Shown: positions 1-11,195 of the stretch, piece by piece
Numbering within the stretch: the first letter of the stretch is position 1
Layout: each line of letters starts with the position of its first letter
DNA from: Sphingomonas natans
GTDB taxonomy: Bacteria > Pseudomonadota > Alphaproteobacteria > Sphingomonadales > Sphingomonadaceae
Direction: 5' to 3'
Assembly (NCBI RefSeq): GCF_030546695.1
Contig: NZ_JAUOTP010000004.1
Location: 372,001-436,000, forward strand
Length of the DNA stretch: 64,000 nt
The notes under the pieces: generated by a model
Seen by the model: only the letters and a program-made list of their open reading frames with translations
Told to the model about the DNA's origin: nothing
Databases searched by the model: none
Program-made: the position numbers and the translations under genes

Positions 1-6
1 GGCCCG

Positions 7-96
<90 letters not shown>

Positions 97-217
97 GCAG
101 CGAGGTTCGAAAGCCACCCGAAGGGCGGCCGGATCGATCGAGCGGCGCCTCTAGCCGAGCCGAACCGGCTTGCCAAGGGCGCTTGCGCAGGTCCGTACAG
201 GACCTAAATAGGAGCGC

Positions 218-601
218 ATGACGCTCACGCCCCGCACCAACATCGTCTCATCCGGTCCGCTGCCCGTGATGCCGCCGATCTCGCACGCGCGTTTCGCGCT
301 GGGCGAGGTCGTGCGCCACCGGCTGTTCGGCTTCCGCGGCGTCGTCTTCGATGTCGATCCGGTCTTCGCCAATAGCGACGAATGGTATGACGCGATTCCC
401 GAGGAGGTGCGCCCGGTCAAGGACCAGCCCTTCTACCATCTGCTCGCCGAAAATGCCGAGGCGAGCTACGTCGCCTATGTCAGCCAGCAGAATCTGGAGC
501 CCGACCGCAGCGACGAACCGATCGATCACCCCGCGATCAGCGGCCTGTTCGAGCCTTTCACCGACGGCCGCTATGCGCTGCGTCGCGAGCATCGCCATTA
601 G
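218..601 (+). CDS. hspQ: Heat shock protein HspQ (YccV family, hemimethylated-DNA-binding domain)
   Basis: A 127-residue protein whose residues about 25-110 match the HspQ/YccV family: FALGEVVRHRLFGFRGVVFD near the start, then an EWYDAIPEEVRP-type segment and FYHLLAENAEASYVAYVSQQ. In enterobacteria HspQ modulates DnaA stability and Lon proteolysis; the same role here is inferred from family only. The ATG at 218 has GGAG a few bases upstream, so I keep it. That gives about 20 extra N-terminal residues before the domain, and an internal Met at 269 would give the usual family length. Confidence 0.88.
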   Translation: MTLTPRTNIVSSGPLPVMPPISHARFALGEVVRHRLFGFRGVVFDVDPVFANSDEWYDAIPEEVRPVKDQPFYHLLAENAEASYVAYVSQQNLEPDRSDEPIDHPAISGLFEPFTDGRYALRREHRH

Positions 602-674
602 AATAATTCGCTAAATCGAGGAGCTTGCGTCGATTGCCCTTGCCCTGCCGTTCTGGCGAACATATCACGAACGC

Positions 675-1919
675 ATGGCGCAGCTGGACACCAAGGCGAA
701 GCTGGCGATCCTCGCCGATGCCGCCAAATATGATGCGTCCTGCGCTTCCTCCGGCACGGCCAAGCGCAACTCTCGCGACGGCAAGGGGATTGGCTCCACC
801 GAGGGCATGGGCATCTGCCATGCTTATGCGCCGGATGGCCGCTGTATCTCCTTGCTCAAGATCCTGCTGACCAACAGCTGCATCTTCGACTGCCATTATT
901 GCATCAACCGCAAGAGTTCGAACGTCCGCCGCGCGCGCTTCACCGCCGAGGAGGTCGTCCAGCTCACGCTCGCTTTCTATCGGCGCAATTATATCGAGGG
1001 GCTGTTCCTCTCCTCGGGGATCATCTCCTCGTCCGATTATACGATGGAGCAGATGGTCGAGGTCGCGCGCAGCCTGCGCGAGGATCATCATTTTCGCGGC
1101 TATATCCATCTGAAGACGATCCCCGATGCGGATCCCGCGCTCGTCCACGCCGCTGGGCTCCATGCCGATCGCCTGTCGATCAATGTCGAGCTGCCGACCG
1201 CGCATGGCCTCGCCCGGCTCGCGCCCGAGAAATCGGTCGTGCGGATCGCCGGCGCGATGGGCGATCTGAAGGAATCGATCGACGAGGGGCATGACGCGCG
1301 CAAGCGCTTCCGTTCCGCTCCCAAATTCGCCCCCGCCGGCCAGTCGACGCAGATGATCGTCGGCGCGGACAGCGCCAATGATGGCGAGATCATCGCCAGC
1401 GCGAGCGGGCTTTACGATCGCTTCGGCATGCGCCGCGTCTATTATTCGGCGTTCAGCCCGATCCCCGACGCGAGCGCGATCCTGCCGCTCAAGCGCCCGC
1501 CCTTGATGCGCGAGCACCGGCTTTATCAGTCGGACTGGATGATGCGCTTCTACGGCTTCAAGGCGGCCGAGGTCGCCGCCGCCACCGACGCATCGGGCAT
1601 GCTCCCGCTCGACATGGACCCGAAGCTCGCCTGGGCGCTCAAGTTTCGCGACATCTTCCCGGTCGACATTAACCGCGCACCGAAGGAGGCACTGCTGCGC
1701 GTCCCCGGACTCGGCACGAAGGCGATAGCCGCGATCCTTACCGCGCGCCGCGTCCGCCGGCTGCGGCTGGAGGATGTCGCGCGGTTGACCGTTTCGATCG
1801 CGAAGGTCCGTCCCTTCCTCATCGCCGCCGACTGGACGCCCGCGCGGATCGACGGCGCGGTCGATCTGAAGGCGCTCGTCGCGCCCAAGGTCGAGCAGAT
1901 GGAATTGTTCGCCGCCTGA
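675..1919 (+). CDS. Putative DNA modification/repair radical SAM protein with C-terminal helix-hairpin-helix
   Basis: A 414-residue radical SAM protein. The 4Fe-4S motif is C69-x3-C73-x2-C76 (CIFDCHYC), matching the spore-photoproduct-lyase-like family annotated as putative DNA modification/repair radical SAM protein. The C-terminal part (about 330-362, around VPGLGTKAI) is a helix-hairpin-helix, a DNA-backbone-binding element, which supports a DNA substrate. In many bacteria this family sits beside a uracil-DNA-glycosylase-like partner with a DUF4130 domain. Here the neighbours are hspQ and an ABC exporter, so the partner is absent locally. The ATG has no clear Shine-Dalgarno sequence. The chemistry is unproven for the family as far as I know. 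Confidence 0.88.
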   Translation: MAQLDTKAKLAILADAAKYDASCASSGTAKRNSRDGKGIGSTEGMGICHAYAPDGRCISLLKILLTNSCIFDCHYCINRKSSNVRRARFTAEEVVQLTLAFYRRNYIEGLFLSSGIISSSDYTMEQMVEVARSLREDHHFRGYIHLKTIPDADPALVHAAGLHADRLSINVELPTAHGLARLAPEKSVVRIAGAMGDLKESIDEGHDARKRFRSAPKFAPAGQSTQMIVGADSANDGEIIASASGLYDRFGMRRVYYSAFSPIPDASAILPLKRPPLMREHRLYQSDWMMRFYGFKAAEVAAATDASGMLPLDMDPKLAWALKFRDIFPVDINRAPKEALLRVPGLGTKAIAAILTARRVRRLRLEDVARLTVSIAKVRPFLIAADWTPARIDGAVDLKALVAPKVEQMELFAA

Positions 1920-1933
1920 GCGCGCGGGTGGCG

Positions 1934-2908
1934 ATGTCCGCTGCGCCGCCCTATGTGGCGCGCGTGACCAACATTCTTTCGATTTCCGGCCTCTCTAAGA
2001 CATACGAAGGCGGCCACCAGGCGCTGAAGAGCGTCGATCTCGATATCCGCCGCGGCGAGATCTTCGCGCTGCTCGGGCCCAATGGCGCGGGCAAGACGAC
2101 GCTGATCGGCGCGGTGTGCGGCCTGGTCCGCCCCACCGCGGGCACGATCATGGTCGACGGCGAGGATGCGCGCCGCAACTGGCGCAAGGCGCGCGCGCGG
2201 ATCGGGCTCGTGCCGCAGGAGCTGTCGACCGACATGTTCGAGCATGTCGCGCACACCGTCGCCTTCTCGCGTGGTCTGTTCGGCAAGCGCCGCGATCCCG
2301 CGATCGTCGAGCGCGTGCTCCGCTCGCTGTCGCTGTGGGACAAACGCGACGCCAAGATCATGCAGCTCTCCGGCGGCATGAAGCGCCGCGTGCTCATCGC
2401 CAAGGCGCTCGCGCACGAGCCGGACATCTTGTTTCTCGACGAGCCCTCGGCGGGCGTCGACGTCGAGCTGCGTCGCGAAATGTGGGCGATGATCGGCAAG
2501 CTGCGCGACGACGGCGTCACGATCATTCTGACGACGCATTATATTGAGGAGGCCGAGGAGATGGCCGACCGGATCGGCGTCATCAACAAGGGCGAGATCA
2601 TCCTCGTCGAGGAGAAGAAGGCGCTTCTGGCCACGCTCGGCAAAGCGGAGGCGGTCGTCGGCCTGACCGAGCCGCTCGCCGAGATCCCGCCGGGCCTCGC
2701 CGACTGGCCGCTCGCGCTCTCCGACGACAGGCAGACTTTGACCTACACGATCACCGCCGAGGAGGCCGAGGCGCGCGGCCTCGCCCAGCTCGTCAAAAGG
2801 CTGGAGGCGGAGGGGATCGACTTCCGCACGCTCGACACGCGACGCTCGAGCCTCGAGGACATTTTCGTCGATCTCGTCGAAGGCAGCCGCGGAGGATCGG
2901 GCGCATGA
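1934..2908 (+). CDS. ABC-2 type exporter, ATP-binding protein
   Basis: An ABC ATPase of about 324 residues with Walker [10 protein letters not shown] (about residue 49), signature LSGGMKRR (about 146), Walker [13 protein letters not shown] (about 165) and the H-loop [16 protein letters not shown]-terminal extension of about 100 residues is typical of YadG/drug-exporter ATPases. The stop overlaps the ATG of the permease by four bases (ATGA), so the two are translationally coupled and form one exporter. The substrate is unknown. The start is uncertain: ATG 1934 is chosen, but a GTG at 1964 would begin directly at the ABC domain ([10 protein letters not shown]). Confidence 0.93.
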   Translation: MSAAPPYVARVTNILSISGLSKTYEGGHQALKSVDLDIRRGEIFALLGPNGAGKTTLIGAVCGLVRPTAGTIMVDGEDARRNWRKARARIGLVPQELSTDMFEHVAHTVAFSRGLFGKRRDPAIVERVLRSLSLWDKRDAKIMQLSGGMKRRVLIAKALAHEPDILFLDEPSAGVDVELRREMWAMIGKLRDDGVTIILTTHYIEEAEEMADRIGVINKGEIILVEEKKALLATLGKAEAVVGLTEPLAEIPPGLADWPLALSDDRQTLTYTITAEEAEARGLAQLVKRLEAEGIDFRTLDTRRSSLEDIFVDLVEGSRGGSGA

Positions 2909-3666
2909 ACCTTACCGCGATCCGCGCCATCTATCTGTTCGAGCTCGCCCGCACCTGGCGCACGCTCTTCCAGAGCATCTTCACGCCGGTGCTGACGACC
3001 TCGCTTTATTTCGTCGTGTTCGGCTCGGCGATCGGCGGGCGGATGCACGAGGTCGGCGGCGTGCCCTATGGCGCGTTCATCATCCCGGGGCTGATGCTGC
3101 TGACGATCCTGTCGGAGAGCATCGCCAATGCGAGCTTCGGCATCTACCTGCCCCGCTTCACGGGGACGATCTACGAACTGCTCTCGGCGCCTGTCGGCGT
3201 CGCGGAGACGCTGATCGGCTATGTCGGCGCGGCGGCGACCAAATCGATCATCCTCGCGCTCATCATCCTCGCCACGGCGCGCTGCTTCGTGCCCTATCAT
3301 ATCGTCCACCCGTTCTGGGCGGTGGGCTTCCTGCTGCTGATCACGGTCAGCTTCTGCCTGCTCGGCTTCATCCTCGGCTGCTGGGCGGACGGGTTCGAGA
3401 AATTGCAGGTCGTGCCCCTGATGGTGGTGACGCCGCTCACCTTCCTCGGCGGCACCTTCTACTCGATCGACATGCTGCCCGAGCCGTGGCGCACGATCAC
3501 GCTCTTCAACCCGATCGTTTATCTCGTTAACGGCTTTCGCTGGGCGTTCTACGACATTGCCGACGTCGACATCCGCATCTCGGCGGGATTGATCGTCGCG
3601 TTTCTCGCCGTCCTGATCGGCGTGATCTCGTGGATCTTCAGAACGGGCTGGCGGCTGCGCAGCTGA
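2905..3666 (+). CDS. ABC-2 type exporter, permease protein
   Basis: A 253-residue integral membrane protein of the ABC-2/YadH type with about six hydrophobic segments, for example around [20 protein letters not shown] and [19 protein letters not shown]. The family segment [20 protein letters not shown] is followed by [13 protein letters not shown], the hallmark C-terminal signature of this family. It partners the ATPase immediately upstream through a 4-bp overlap. Export of a lipid, polysaccharide or drug are all possible; nothing nearby fixes the substrate. Confidence 0.93.
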   Translation: MNLTAIRAIYLFELARTWRTLFQSIFTPVLTTSLYFVVFGSAIGGRMHEVGGVPYGAFIIPGLMLLTILSESIANASFGIYLPRFTGTIYELLSAPVGVAETLIGYVGAAATKSIILALIILATARCFVPYHIVHPFWAVGFLLLITVSFCLLGFILGCWADGFEKLQVVPLMVVTPLTFLGGTFYSIDMLPEPWRTITLFNPIVYLVNGFRWAFYDIADVDIRISAGLIVAFLAVLIGVISWIFRTGWRLRS

Positions 3667-3673
3667 CGCCGGG

Positions 3674-3694
3674 GATCCGCGGCGATCGCGGATC
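3674..3694. terminator. Hairpin in the convergent gap between the ABC permease and the dienelactone hydrolase
   Basis: A perfect 8-bp inverted repeat (GATCCGCG, 5-base loop GCGAT, CGCGGATC) fills most of the 28-bp gap between two convergent stop codons. There is no T-tract, so it is at most a weak intrinsic or Rho-assisted bidirectional terminator. The position is the main support. Confidence 0.45.
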
Positions 3695-4429
3695 TCAGCG
3701 GAGCGTGCGATCGAAAAAGGCCAGCATCTCGCGCCAGCCGCGCTCGGCGGCGGCCTCATCATAGACGGGGAAGTCCGGCTTCATCCAGCCGTGCGCTGCA
3801 GGATAGGTTTCCGCGCGATAGCGAACCTGCGCCTGATTCAGGGCAGTTTCGAACTGCTGGGCCATGGCGGGCGGGTAACCGCCGTCATTCTCGGCCGCGG
3901 CAATGTACAATTCGGCCTTGAGCCGGGGAGCGTAGCTATGCGGGCTGCCGGGTGTTTCGGTCGCCAGATTGCCGCCATGGAAGCTGGCGACGGCGGCGAA
4001 GCGATCGGGCCAGGCGCCCGCCGCCGCAATCGCCATCCCGCCGCCCATGCAGAAGCCGACCGCGCCGACCTTGTCGCCCTGTACGTCCGCGCGGCCATCG
4101 AGATATGCGAGGAACGCCTCGCTGTCCTCGGCGGCCTTCACATTGCCCGTCGTTGCCACCAGCGGGCCGATGACCGCTCGGAAATCGCCCTTGAAAAGTT
4201 CCTTGGGATCGAACGGACCATAAGGGCCGTAGCGGTAGAACAGGTCGGGCAACAACACGACATAGCCGGCGTCCGCCAGCCGCTCCGCCATGCCGCGCAC
4301 GGCAGGCCGGATGCCGCCTGCATCCATGTAGAAGATGATGGCAGGGCCGGGCCGGCCGTCTCCCGCCGTGAACAGGTCCGCCGGGCATTCTCCGTCGCGG
4401 GTCGTGATCGTCGTCCGCTCGTGAGGCAT
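3695..4429 (-). CDS. Dienelactone hydrolase family protein
   Basis: An alpha/beta hydrolase of about 244 residues in the dienelactone hydrolase family. The nucleophile elbow is GFCMGGG with Cys at about residue 127, a cysteine nucleophile as in carboxymethylenebutenolidase. A downstream NDGGYPP supplies the acid and AAHGWM the catalytic His. The substrate cannot be read from the sequence, and no aromatic-degradation genes are nearby. The ATG at 4429 is preferred over 4435 because AGGAG lies about 7 bases upstream of it and too close to the other. Confidence 0.9.
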   Translation of the reverse strand: MPHERTTITTRDGECPADLFTAGDGRPGPAIIFYMDAGGIRPAVRGMAERLADAGYVVLLPDLFYRYGPYGPFDPKELFKGDFRAVIGPLVATTGNVKAAEDSEAFLAYLDGRADVQGDKVGAVGFCMGGGMAIAAAGAWPDRFAAVASFHGGNLATETPGSPHSYAPRLKAELYIAAAENDGGYPPAMAQQFETALNQAQVRYRAETYPAAHGWMKPDFPVYDEAAAERGWREMLAFFDRTLR

Positions 4430-4485
4430 GATCATGCTCCTGGATCGGGGATCAGGGCCGTCGATTCCCGGCCATCACAATATGC

Positions 4486-5013
4486 TCAGGGCTTGGCGCT
4501 TGCGTCTTCCTTGCCCTTGGGCGGCACGGTCGTGGTGTTCTGGGCGGTGACGACCGCGGGCGGCGGGCCTTTGGCGATCGCCGCGGCGAGCGTCACGGCA
4601 GGCTGGCACTCGGCCTTGCAAAGCGTGCGGACCTTGGCGAGATTGGCCTTGGCGCGCTCCACCGCGCCGCGATCGACGAGAGCGACGCCCTGGCCGGAGA
4701 GCGCCGCCACATCGTTCGGATCGATCGCCAGCGCCTCGCGATAGAAGCGCACCGCCTTGCCCGGCAGCGCCTGCGCGGTCGCGACCTTGCCCATTGCGAT
4801 ATAGGCGCCGCGATTCTTGGGATCGATCGCCAGCGCCGTCTCCAGCAGGTCCTGCGCCTGCGTCAGCTGGCCCGCCGTGCGCGCCGCATCGGCACGCGCG
4901 AGCAGCGCCAGGCTGCGCGGATCGATCTGGTCGTCCGGCTTCTGGCTCTCCACGCTCGACGAGACGGTGGCCAGCACGAAGGCCATCGCGACGGCAGCAG
5001 GCGAGAAACGCAT
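4486..5013 (-). CDS. Exported tetratricopeptide-repeat protein
   Basis: A 175-residue protein starting [20 protein letters not shown], a typical Sec signal peptide. It is followed by two or three TPR-like units (about 35-130), e.g. [23 protein letters not shown] and then a segment containing [17 protein letters not shown], and by a Pro/Lys-rich tail. Such small periplasmic TPR proteins usually scaffold envelope complexes; no partner is evident. The start at 5013 is chosen because GGGAGA lies upstream and the signal peptide begins there. The next gene (rRNA methyltransferase) lies just upstream. Confidence 0.8.
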   Translation of the reverse strand: MRFSPAAVAMAFVLATVSSSVESQKPDDQIDPRSLALLARADAARTAGQLTQAQDLLETALAIDPKNRGAYIAMGKVATAQALPGKAVRFYREALAIDPNDVAALSGQGVALVDRGAVERAKANLAKVRTLCKAECQPAVTLAAAIAKGPPPAVVTAQNTTTVPPKGKEDASAKP

Positions 5014-5048
5014 CACATTCTCCCAGAAGGGGTCAGCCGGCACGGCTA

Positions 5049-6224
5049 TCACGCCCGGATAAGACTGGCGACGAAAAAGCCGTCGGTGCCATCGCGCGCG
5101 GGGGTCAGCATAGAGCCCGCACCTGAAGCACGGCCTAACGACAGCGCCTCCGCGGTCCAGCCGGGATTGTCAGCGAGGAAGGCGGCTATCCGGTCGGCGC
5201 CCTCGTCGGGCAGCAGCGAGCAGACCGCGAACACCAGCCGCCCGCCCGGCCGCACCAAAGCCGCGCCCAGCGCCAAAACGTGCGCCTGCGTCTGCGACAG
5301 CCGCGCGAGCCGCTCGGGCGTCAGCCGCCAGCGCGCCTCGGGATTGCGGCGCCACGTGCCGCTGCCGGAGCAGGGCGCATCGACGAGCACCGCATCCGCC
5401 TGGCCCCCGAGGGGCCCGAGCGCGCGATCTTCGTGCCCCGCGTCGAGCAGCAATTCCTCGATCATCTCCGCGCCGGCGCGCGCCTTGCGCGGGGCGAGCC
5501 GCGCCAGCCGCATCCGATCGACGTCGCACGCGATCAGCCGGCCCTCGTTCGCCATCGTCGCCGCCAGCGCGAGTGTCTTGCCGCCTGCGCCCGCGCACAG
5601 ATCCACCACCATCTGCCCCGGCCGCGCGCGCACCGCCTCGGCCAGCAACTGGCTGCCTTCGTCCTGCACCTCGAACAGGCCCTGATTCCATTCGGGCATC
5701 GCCTCGACGCGCGTGCCCTCGGGCAGGCGGAAGGCGTCGGGGGCAAGGCTCCCCGCCACGGCCTCGGGCAGGCGGGCGAGTAGATCGGCGCGGCCGATCT
5801 TGAGCCGATTGGCGCGCAGATCGAGCGGCGCGCGTTCCAGCAAGGCGGGCAGCTCGTCCGCACCGATCACGGGCAGCAGCCGTTCGGTCAGCCAGGCGGG
5901 TAGCGGCGCGGCCAACGCAACCGGCTCGTCCGTCGCGATCGGAGCGGGGCAATGCGGCGCACCGTTGAACAAATCGGCCAGCTCGGGCCGATCGCCCGCC
6001 AGCCCGATCATCGCCGCCCGCCCGCTCGCCGGCACCTCGCCCGCGCGCCTGATGCCCGCAAACACAAGATCGCGCACCGCGCGCCGATCCTTCGACCCCG
6101 CATAACGCCGCGTCGAGAAATAGCGCGCGACGATCACGTCGGCGGCGGCCCCCTGCCCGCGCGCGGCGGCGACGACCTCGTCGAGAATGTCGATCGCGGC
6201 CTGCATCCGCGCGGCGGGGGTCAT
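5049..6224 (-). CDS. RsmB/NOP-family rRNA (cytosine-C5) methyltransferase
   Basis: A protein of about 391 residues with an N-terminal NusB-like RNA-binding region (about 1-130) and a C-terminal class I methyltransferase domain. SAM-binding motif I is [19 protein letters not shown]. The two NOP/RsmB cysteines are in [18 protein letters not shown] and [11 protein letters not shown], the catalytic and release cysteines of m5C methyltransferases. It probably methylates 16S rRNA, but the exact site is not readable. ATG 6224 (MTPAARMQ) has AGAGGA 8 bases upstream, so it is preferred over ATG 6233. Confidence 0.9.
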   Translation of the reverse strand: MTPAARMQAAIDILDEVVAAARGQGAAADVIVARYFSTRRYAGSKDRRAVRDLVFAGIRRAGEVPASGRAAMIGLAGDRPELADLFNGAPHCPAPIATDEPVALAAPLPAWLTERLLPVIGADELPALLERAPLDLRANRLKIGRADLLARLPEAVAGSLAPDAFRLPEGTRVEAMPEWNQGLFEVQDEGSQLLAEAVRARPGQMVVDLCAGAGGKTLALAATMANEGRLIACDVDRMRLARLAPRKARAGAEMIEELLLDAGHEDRALGPLGGQADAVLVDAPCSGSGTWRRNPEARWRLTPERLARLSQTQAHVLALGAALVRPGGRLVFAVCSLLPDEGADRIAAFLADNPGWTAEALSLGRASGAGSMLTPARDGTDGFFVASLIRA

Positions 6225-6256
6225 GCGGCCCATCCTCTAGCCCGCGCACATCCCCA

Positions 6257-6339
6257 CCGTTCGTCCTGAGCCTGTCGAAGGACGTGCTCTGGGTGATGCG
6301 CCCAGCTCCCCGTGCTTCGACTTCGCTCAGCACGAACGG
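6257..6339. repeat. REP-like inverted repeat, subfamily A
   Basis: An imperfect inverted repeat. The left arm begins CCGTTCGTCCTGAGCCTG and the right arm ends TTCGCTCAGCACGAACGG, each with TCGAAG-type inner ends. It lies upstream of the RsmB-type gene and downstream of guaB. Related arms recur at 7953-8081 and 30618-30694. Confidence 0.8.
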
Positions 6340-6380
6340 CATAGAAGCGTACAGGCGTCACGAGATGGCGCTGCCGCGCG

Positions 6381-7880
<1,500 letters not shown>

Positions 7881-7952
7881 CTATAGGCATGGCTCGCGTC
7901 GGTTGCCAGCAGGGGGACGGGCGCATGGCCTCCAACGACCTCGTTTCTTTCT

Positions 7953-8081
7953 CCGTTCGCACAGAGCTTGTCGAAGCATGTCCTGAGCGACTGCTGCAAG
8001 CAGCCAGTCGAAGGGTGCCGCCCTGCTTGTCGACCGGCGGTAAGAGGAAGGAAGGTGCTTCGACAGGCTCAGCACAAACGG
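7953..8081. repeat. REP-like inverted repeat, subfamily A (long spacer)
   Basis: The left arm CCGTTCGCACAGAGCTTG continues TCGAAGCA. The right arm is TGCTTCGACAGGCTCAGC followed by ACAAACGG. The arms are about 75 bases apart and the interior holds further small inverted repeats. It lies in the gap between guaB and the CitE-like gene, which otherwise contains no convincing gene. Confidence 0.75.
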
Positions 8082-8105
8082 GCGATGAACGACGCTGAAG
8101 GCGCC

Positions 8106-8918
8106 CTACCGCCCCGCCCGCGCCAGCAGCCGCTTCGCCGCCTCCACGTGCAGCGTTTCCACCATCCGCCCGCGAAAGCGCTCCGCGCCGCCCGTCGCCG
8201 CGGCGATCAAAGCCCCGGCCTCCTCCAGTTCCGCCTCATCCGGCGCGAACAGCCGGTTGCACGGCTCGATCTGCGAGGGGTGGATCAAAGTCTTGCCGTC
8301 GAAGCCCAGCAGCCGCCCGTCGCGGCATTCGGTGGCGAAGCCGTCCGCATCGTCGAGCCGGTTCCACACGCCGTCCAGCGCGATCACGCCCGCGGCGCGC
8401 GCCGCCAGCACAACCGCTTGGAGGGCATAGCTTAGGCTCGCGCGCGGCGCGCCCTCGGGCAGGCGCAGTCCGGCGGCGAGATCGTTGGGGCCGACGATCA
8501 GCCCCGCCACGCCCTGCGCGGCTGCGACCGCGGTGGCGTTGAGCACGCCTGCGGGCGTCTCGATCATCGCCAGCAACGGCCGCTCCAGATTGGCGGCGAG
8601 CGCAGCGATGCCCTTGGCCGATTCCGCCTTGGGCACGACGATCAGGTCGGCGACGCCGGCCTCGGCGATCAAACTCACCTCATGCTTGTGCCAGCGCGTG
8701 CCTGATCCGTTGATCCGGATCGCGAGCAGCCCCGGAAAGCCGCCCTCCTCTGCCGCGGCGATCGCCGCATAGAGCGCATCCTCCTTGGCCTCCTCGGGCA
8801 CCGCATCCTCCAGATCAAGGATCACGAGATCCGCCGCCAGCGTCCGCGCCTTGGCGATGGCGCGCGCATTGGAGGCAGGGAGGAAGAGCGCGGAACGGAC
8901 GAAGGCGAGATCGGTCAT
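8106..8918 (-). CDS. HpcH/HpaI aldolase/citrate lyase-family protein (CitE-like)
   Basis: A 270-residue CitE-like TIM-barrel protein. It shows SALFLPASNARAIAKA at the N-terminus, the metal/substrate motif DLVILDLEDAVPEEAK (about 30-45), an IRING-type strand, MIETPAGVLN and GLIVGPNDLAAGL. Related enzymes cleave (3S)-citryl-CoA, malyl-CoA or methylmalyl-CoA. No CitDF-like lyase subunits or CoA transferase are adjacent, so a stand-alone CoA-ester lyase or thioesterase is more likely than citrate lyase. Start ATG 8918 (MTDLAFVRSAL) is chosen over the longer ORF. Confidence 0.87.
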   Translation of the reverse strand: MTDLAFVRSALFLPASNARAIAKARTLAADLVILDLEDAVPEEAKEDALYAAIAAAEEGGFPGLLAIRINGSGTRWHKHEVSLIAEAGVADLIVVPKAESAKGIAALAANLERPLLAMIETPAGVLNATAVAAAQGVAGLIVGPNDLAAGLRLPEGAPRASLSYALQAVVLAARAAGVIALDGVWNRLDDADGFATECRDGRLLGFDGKTLIHPSQIEPCNRLFAPDEAELEEAGALIAAATGGAERFRGRMVETLHVEAAKRLLARAGR

Positions 8919-9028
8919 CGCGCGATCATAAGCAGTGCCGACGGACGTCGCCAAGCGGATTGGGACGCTAGCCTATCCGCGGGCCAGTGGGGCAAGGGCG
9001 ACCCACAGATCGGGCCGCCCCGCGCAAT

Positions 9029-9319
9029 TCACTTGGTCTTGACGGTCGTGCTCATGTCGCCGTTCGAGCTGACCTTGGTCTTCTCGACCGTCTGATGGAC
9101 CGCCGTCTTGTGGCCGACCTTGACGCCCAGCACCTTCTTCGGCCGGCGCGTCTTGCGCTTGGTCGTGTGCGTCTCGGTGCGCGTCGTCGTCGCGACGCCG
9201 TTCGACATGCTGGTGTTCGTATCGACCTTCGTCTGGCGGACGGTCTGCGCAAGCGCCGGGCCGGAGAGGACGAGCGCGGCGGCGGCGAGCGCCACGGGAA
9301 TATCGCGGATCAGTTTCAT
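9029..9319 (-). CDS. Small exported Thr/Lys-rich protein of unknown function
   Basis: A 96-residue protein with a clear Sec signal peptide (KLIRDIPVALAAAALVLSGP, cleavage after ALA). The mature part is unusually rich in Thr and Lys with no cysteines: TTTRTETHTTKRKTRRPKK, then short alternating Lys/Thr/Val stretches ending VKTK. The composition suggests an extended, basic, envelope-located polypeptide. I do not recognise the family. The start is the Met at the signal peptide, inside a longer open frame that is otherwise a shadow. Confidence 0.65.
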   Translation of the reverse strand: MKLIRDIPVALAAAALVLSGPALAQTVRQTKVDTNTSMSNGVATTTRTETHTTKRKTRRPKKVLGVKVGHKTAVHQTVEKTKVSSNGDMSTTVKTK

Positions 9320-9483
9320 GTCGGCATCCTTTTCGGTTTTGCCGCCAGGCACGAACGGCTCGGCAGGCGGGAGGACACGAAAAACCCCCGGCACGGCTCG
9401 CGGTTCATTTCGACCGCTCTGGCATGTTCGAAAAGCTTCGCCGGTCGCGCCGACACGCGTCGTCCCCGTCGAACGCTCGCCCC

Positions 9484-10239
9484 TTAGACGCGCGCCCGGA
9501 ACGGCGAGAAATCGGTCGCCGTGTCGTAGACGTCGATCCCCTCGCGCCGCTTGAGGAAGCCGACCGCCGCATAGGTGACGGGCGTCAGCACCACCTCCCA
9601 TGAGACCTTCAGTATGAACTGGCTCAGCATCACCATCGCCAGCGCCTGCACCGGCCAGTCGGGCAGCCCGTAGAAGGCGAGCGGATAGAAGATCAGGCTG
9701 TCGGCGCCCTCGCCGATGATCGTCGAGCCGATCGTGCGCGTCCACAGCCAGCGGCCTTTGGTCGCCACCTTCATCTTGGCGAGCACGAAGCTGTTGAGGA
9801 TATCTCCTACCCAGAAGGCGGCGAGCGACGCGCCGACGATCCGCCAGCCGCTGCCGAACACGCGCTCATAAGCCGCCTGGCCGTTCCACCCCTCGGCGAC
9901 GGGCAGGTGGACGACGGTCCACTCCATCACCGCCATGAACAGCAAGGCGGCGAACGCGGCCCAGACTGCCCGGCGCGCGCGCGCGTAACCATAGACTTCG
10001 GTTAGCACGTCATCGATCACGTAAGAGATCGGGAAGAACAGGATCCCCGCACCGAACGGCCACAGCCCGATGCCGGGCAGATCGATCACCGAACGCTTCT
10101 CCGCGCCCACGATGTTCGAGAGCAAGAGGATGACGACGAACGCGCACATCACGAAATCGAAATAGCGCAGCGGCCGCCCGGCGAGAGCGCCCGCCTCCAC
10201 CGCCGCCACGCCGCCGCTCTTTTCCGTGCCTGTCGCCAT
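9484..10239 (-). CDS. Queuosine precursor transporter (YhhQ/VUT family)
   Basis: A polytopic membrane protein of 251 residues belonging to the YhhQ/vitamin-uptake-like family that imports queuosine precursors such as preQ0/preQ1. Family segments seen are FFPISYVIDDVLTEVYGYAR, AFWVGDILNSFVLAKMKV and RTIGSTIIGEGADSLIFYPL. About six transmembrane helices are visible. ATG 10239 (MATGTEKSGG) is used rather than the longer frame. It is a stand-alone gene, with tRNA-Arg transcribed divergently upstream. Confidence 0.9.
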   Translation of the reverse strand: MATGTEKSGGVAAVEAGALAGRPLRYFDFVMCAFVVILLLSNIVGAEKRSVIDLPGIGLWPFGAGILFFPISYVIDDVLTEVYGYARARRAVWAAFAALLFMAVMEWTVVHLPVAEGWNGQAAYERVFGSGWRIVGASLAAFWVGDILNSFVLAKMKVATKGRWLWTRTIGSTIIGEGADSLIFYPLAFYGLPDWPVQALAMVMLSQFILKVSWEVVLTPVTYAAVGFLKRREGIDVYDTATDFSPFRARV

Positions 10240-10297
10240 GGCGAGGCAGACTATCCGAGTTCCCGCCCGGCGCAATCCACGCTATCGGCAGCGACGG

Positions 10298-10374
10298 GCG
10301 CCCGTAGCTCAGCTGGATAGAGCAAGGAGCTTCTACCTCCTTGGTCGGGGGTTCGAGTCCCTCCGGGCGCGCCA
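10298..10374 (+). tRNA. tRNA-Arg (anticodon TCT)
   Basis: A 77-base tRNA: acceptor stem GCGCCCG paired with CGGGCGC, D arm GCTCAGCTGGATAGAGC, anticodon stem AGGAG/CTCCT around the loop CTTCTAC (anticodon TCT), T arm with GGTTCGAGTCC, and an encoded 3' CCA. The anticodon reads the rare Arg codon AGA. Confidence 0.95.
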
Positions 10375-10418
10375 TTCCTCCCCACCCGAACCACCCTCTT
10401 CGCCGGGTGAGCCTCGTG

Positions 10419-11195
10419 TCAGCGTGCGCGGGCGGCGAAGATCGCTTCGGCCACCGCGAGCGTCCGGGCATTGTCCACGTCGATGGCGATCGCACCATCG
10501 TCGTAGAGAACAGGCCGGATGCGGAATCCGAACCGCCGCGAGAAGCGCACAAACGTCGCGTCGAGCGTGCCGAGACCGAAGCGGAACGCGATCAGATTGT
10601 ACAGCCCCAGCGCCCGGACGATCCGCCAAGGATGCTTGGCGAATTGTCCGCCGCTTCGAAACACTTCGGCCGCCCTGAGCGCGTCCGGCGTTCCGATCCA
10701 GTAGCTGTTGCAGTTGGAATAGCTGTCGTCGCGAAAGCGGTAGAAGCGGCGCTGCCCGTCCGGATGCGCGGCGAGCACGGCGGCGCGTCGCGCGAAGGCG
10801 ACCGCAACGGCCGCATCGTCGGTCTGGCCGATCGCGTCGATCGCGGCGGGCGTCAGCAGGACATTGTCGGCGGTGGTCACCAGCACGGGATAGGCCGCGG
10901 TCTCGATCGCGGCGAACAGACTGTCGACGAGGTTGTGCCGCGCGGGCACCGCCGTCAGCCGTCCGGCCGCGATCAGCGCCTTCGCAGCGGGGACCTGATC
11001 CAGCAGCGCCGGATCGTTGATCGACACGATGATCCGGCCGATCGACGACGCAGCGGCAAGCGCACCGAGCACATGTGCGATCATCGGCACGCCGGCGACG
11101 GGGACGAGACATTTGTCGGCGAGCCCCGCCGCGGCCGCGAGCGGATCGATCGTCCCCTCGCGCCGCCCGGCCATGACGATCGCGGTGCCGGTCAT
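10419..11195 (-). CDS. MobA-like NTP transferase domain protein
   Basis: A 258-residue nucleotidyltransferase (NTP_transf_3 type, the fold of MobA, LicC-like and inositol-phosphate cytidylyltransferases). It starts TGTAIVMAGRR and has the substrate Lys in LADKCLVPVAGVPMIAHVLGAL. A TTADNVLLTP motif resembles the metal-binding D of the family, and SYSNCNSYWIGTPDAL fits the acceptor region. The product would be an NDP- or CDP-linked compound, identity unknown. The ATG overlaps the stop of the upstream ATP-grasp gene by one base, so they are co-translated. It is the last gene of the five-gene minus-strand run that begins with the TBDR at 17173. Confidence 0.8.
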   Translation of the reverse strand: MTGTAIVMAGRREGTIDPLAAAAGLADKCLVPVAGVPMIAHVLGALAAASSIGRIIVSINDPALLDQVPAAKALIAAGRLTAVPARHNLVDSLFAAIETAAYPVLVTTADNVLLTPAAIDAIGQTDDAAVAVAFARRAAVLAAHPDGQRRFYRFRDDSYSNCNSYWIGTPDALRAAEVFRSGGQFAKHPWRIVRALGLYNLIAFRFGLGTLDATFVRFSRRFGFRIRPVLYDDGAIAIDVDNARTLAVAEAIFAARAR

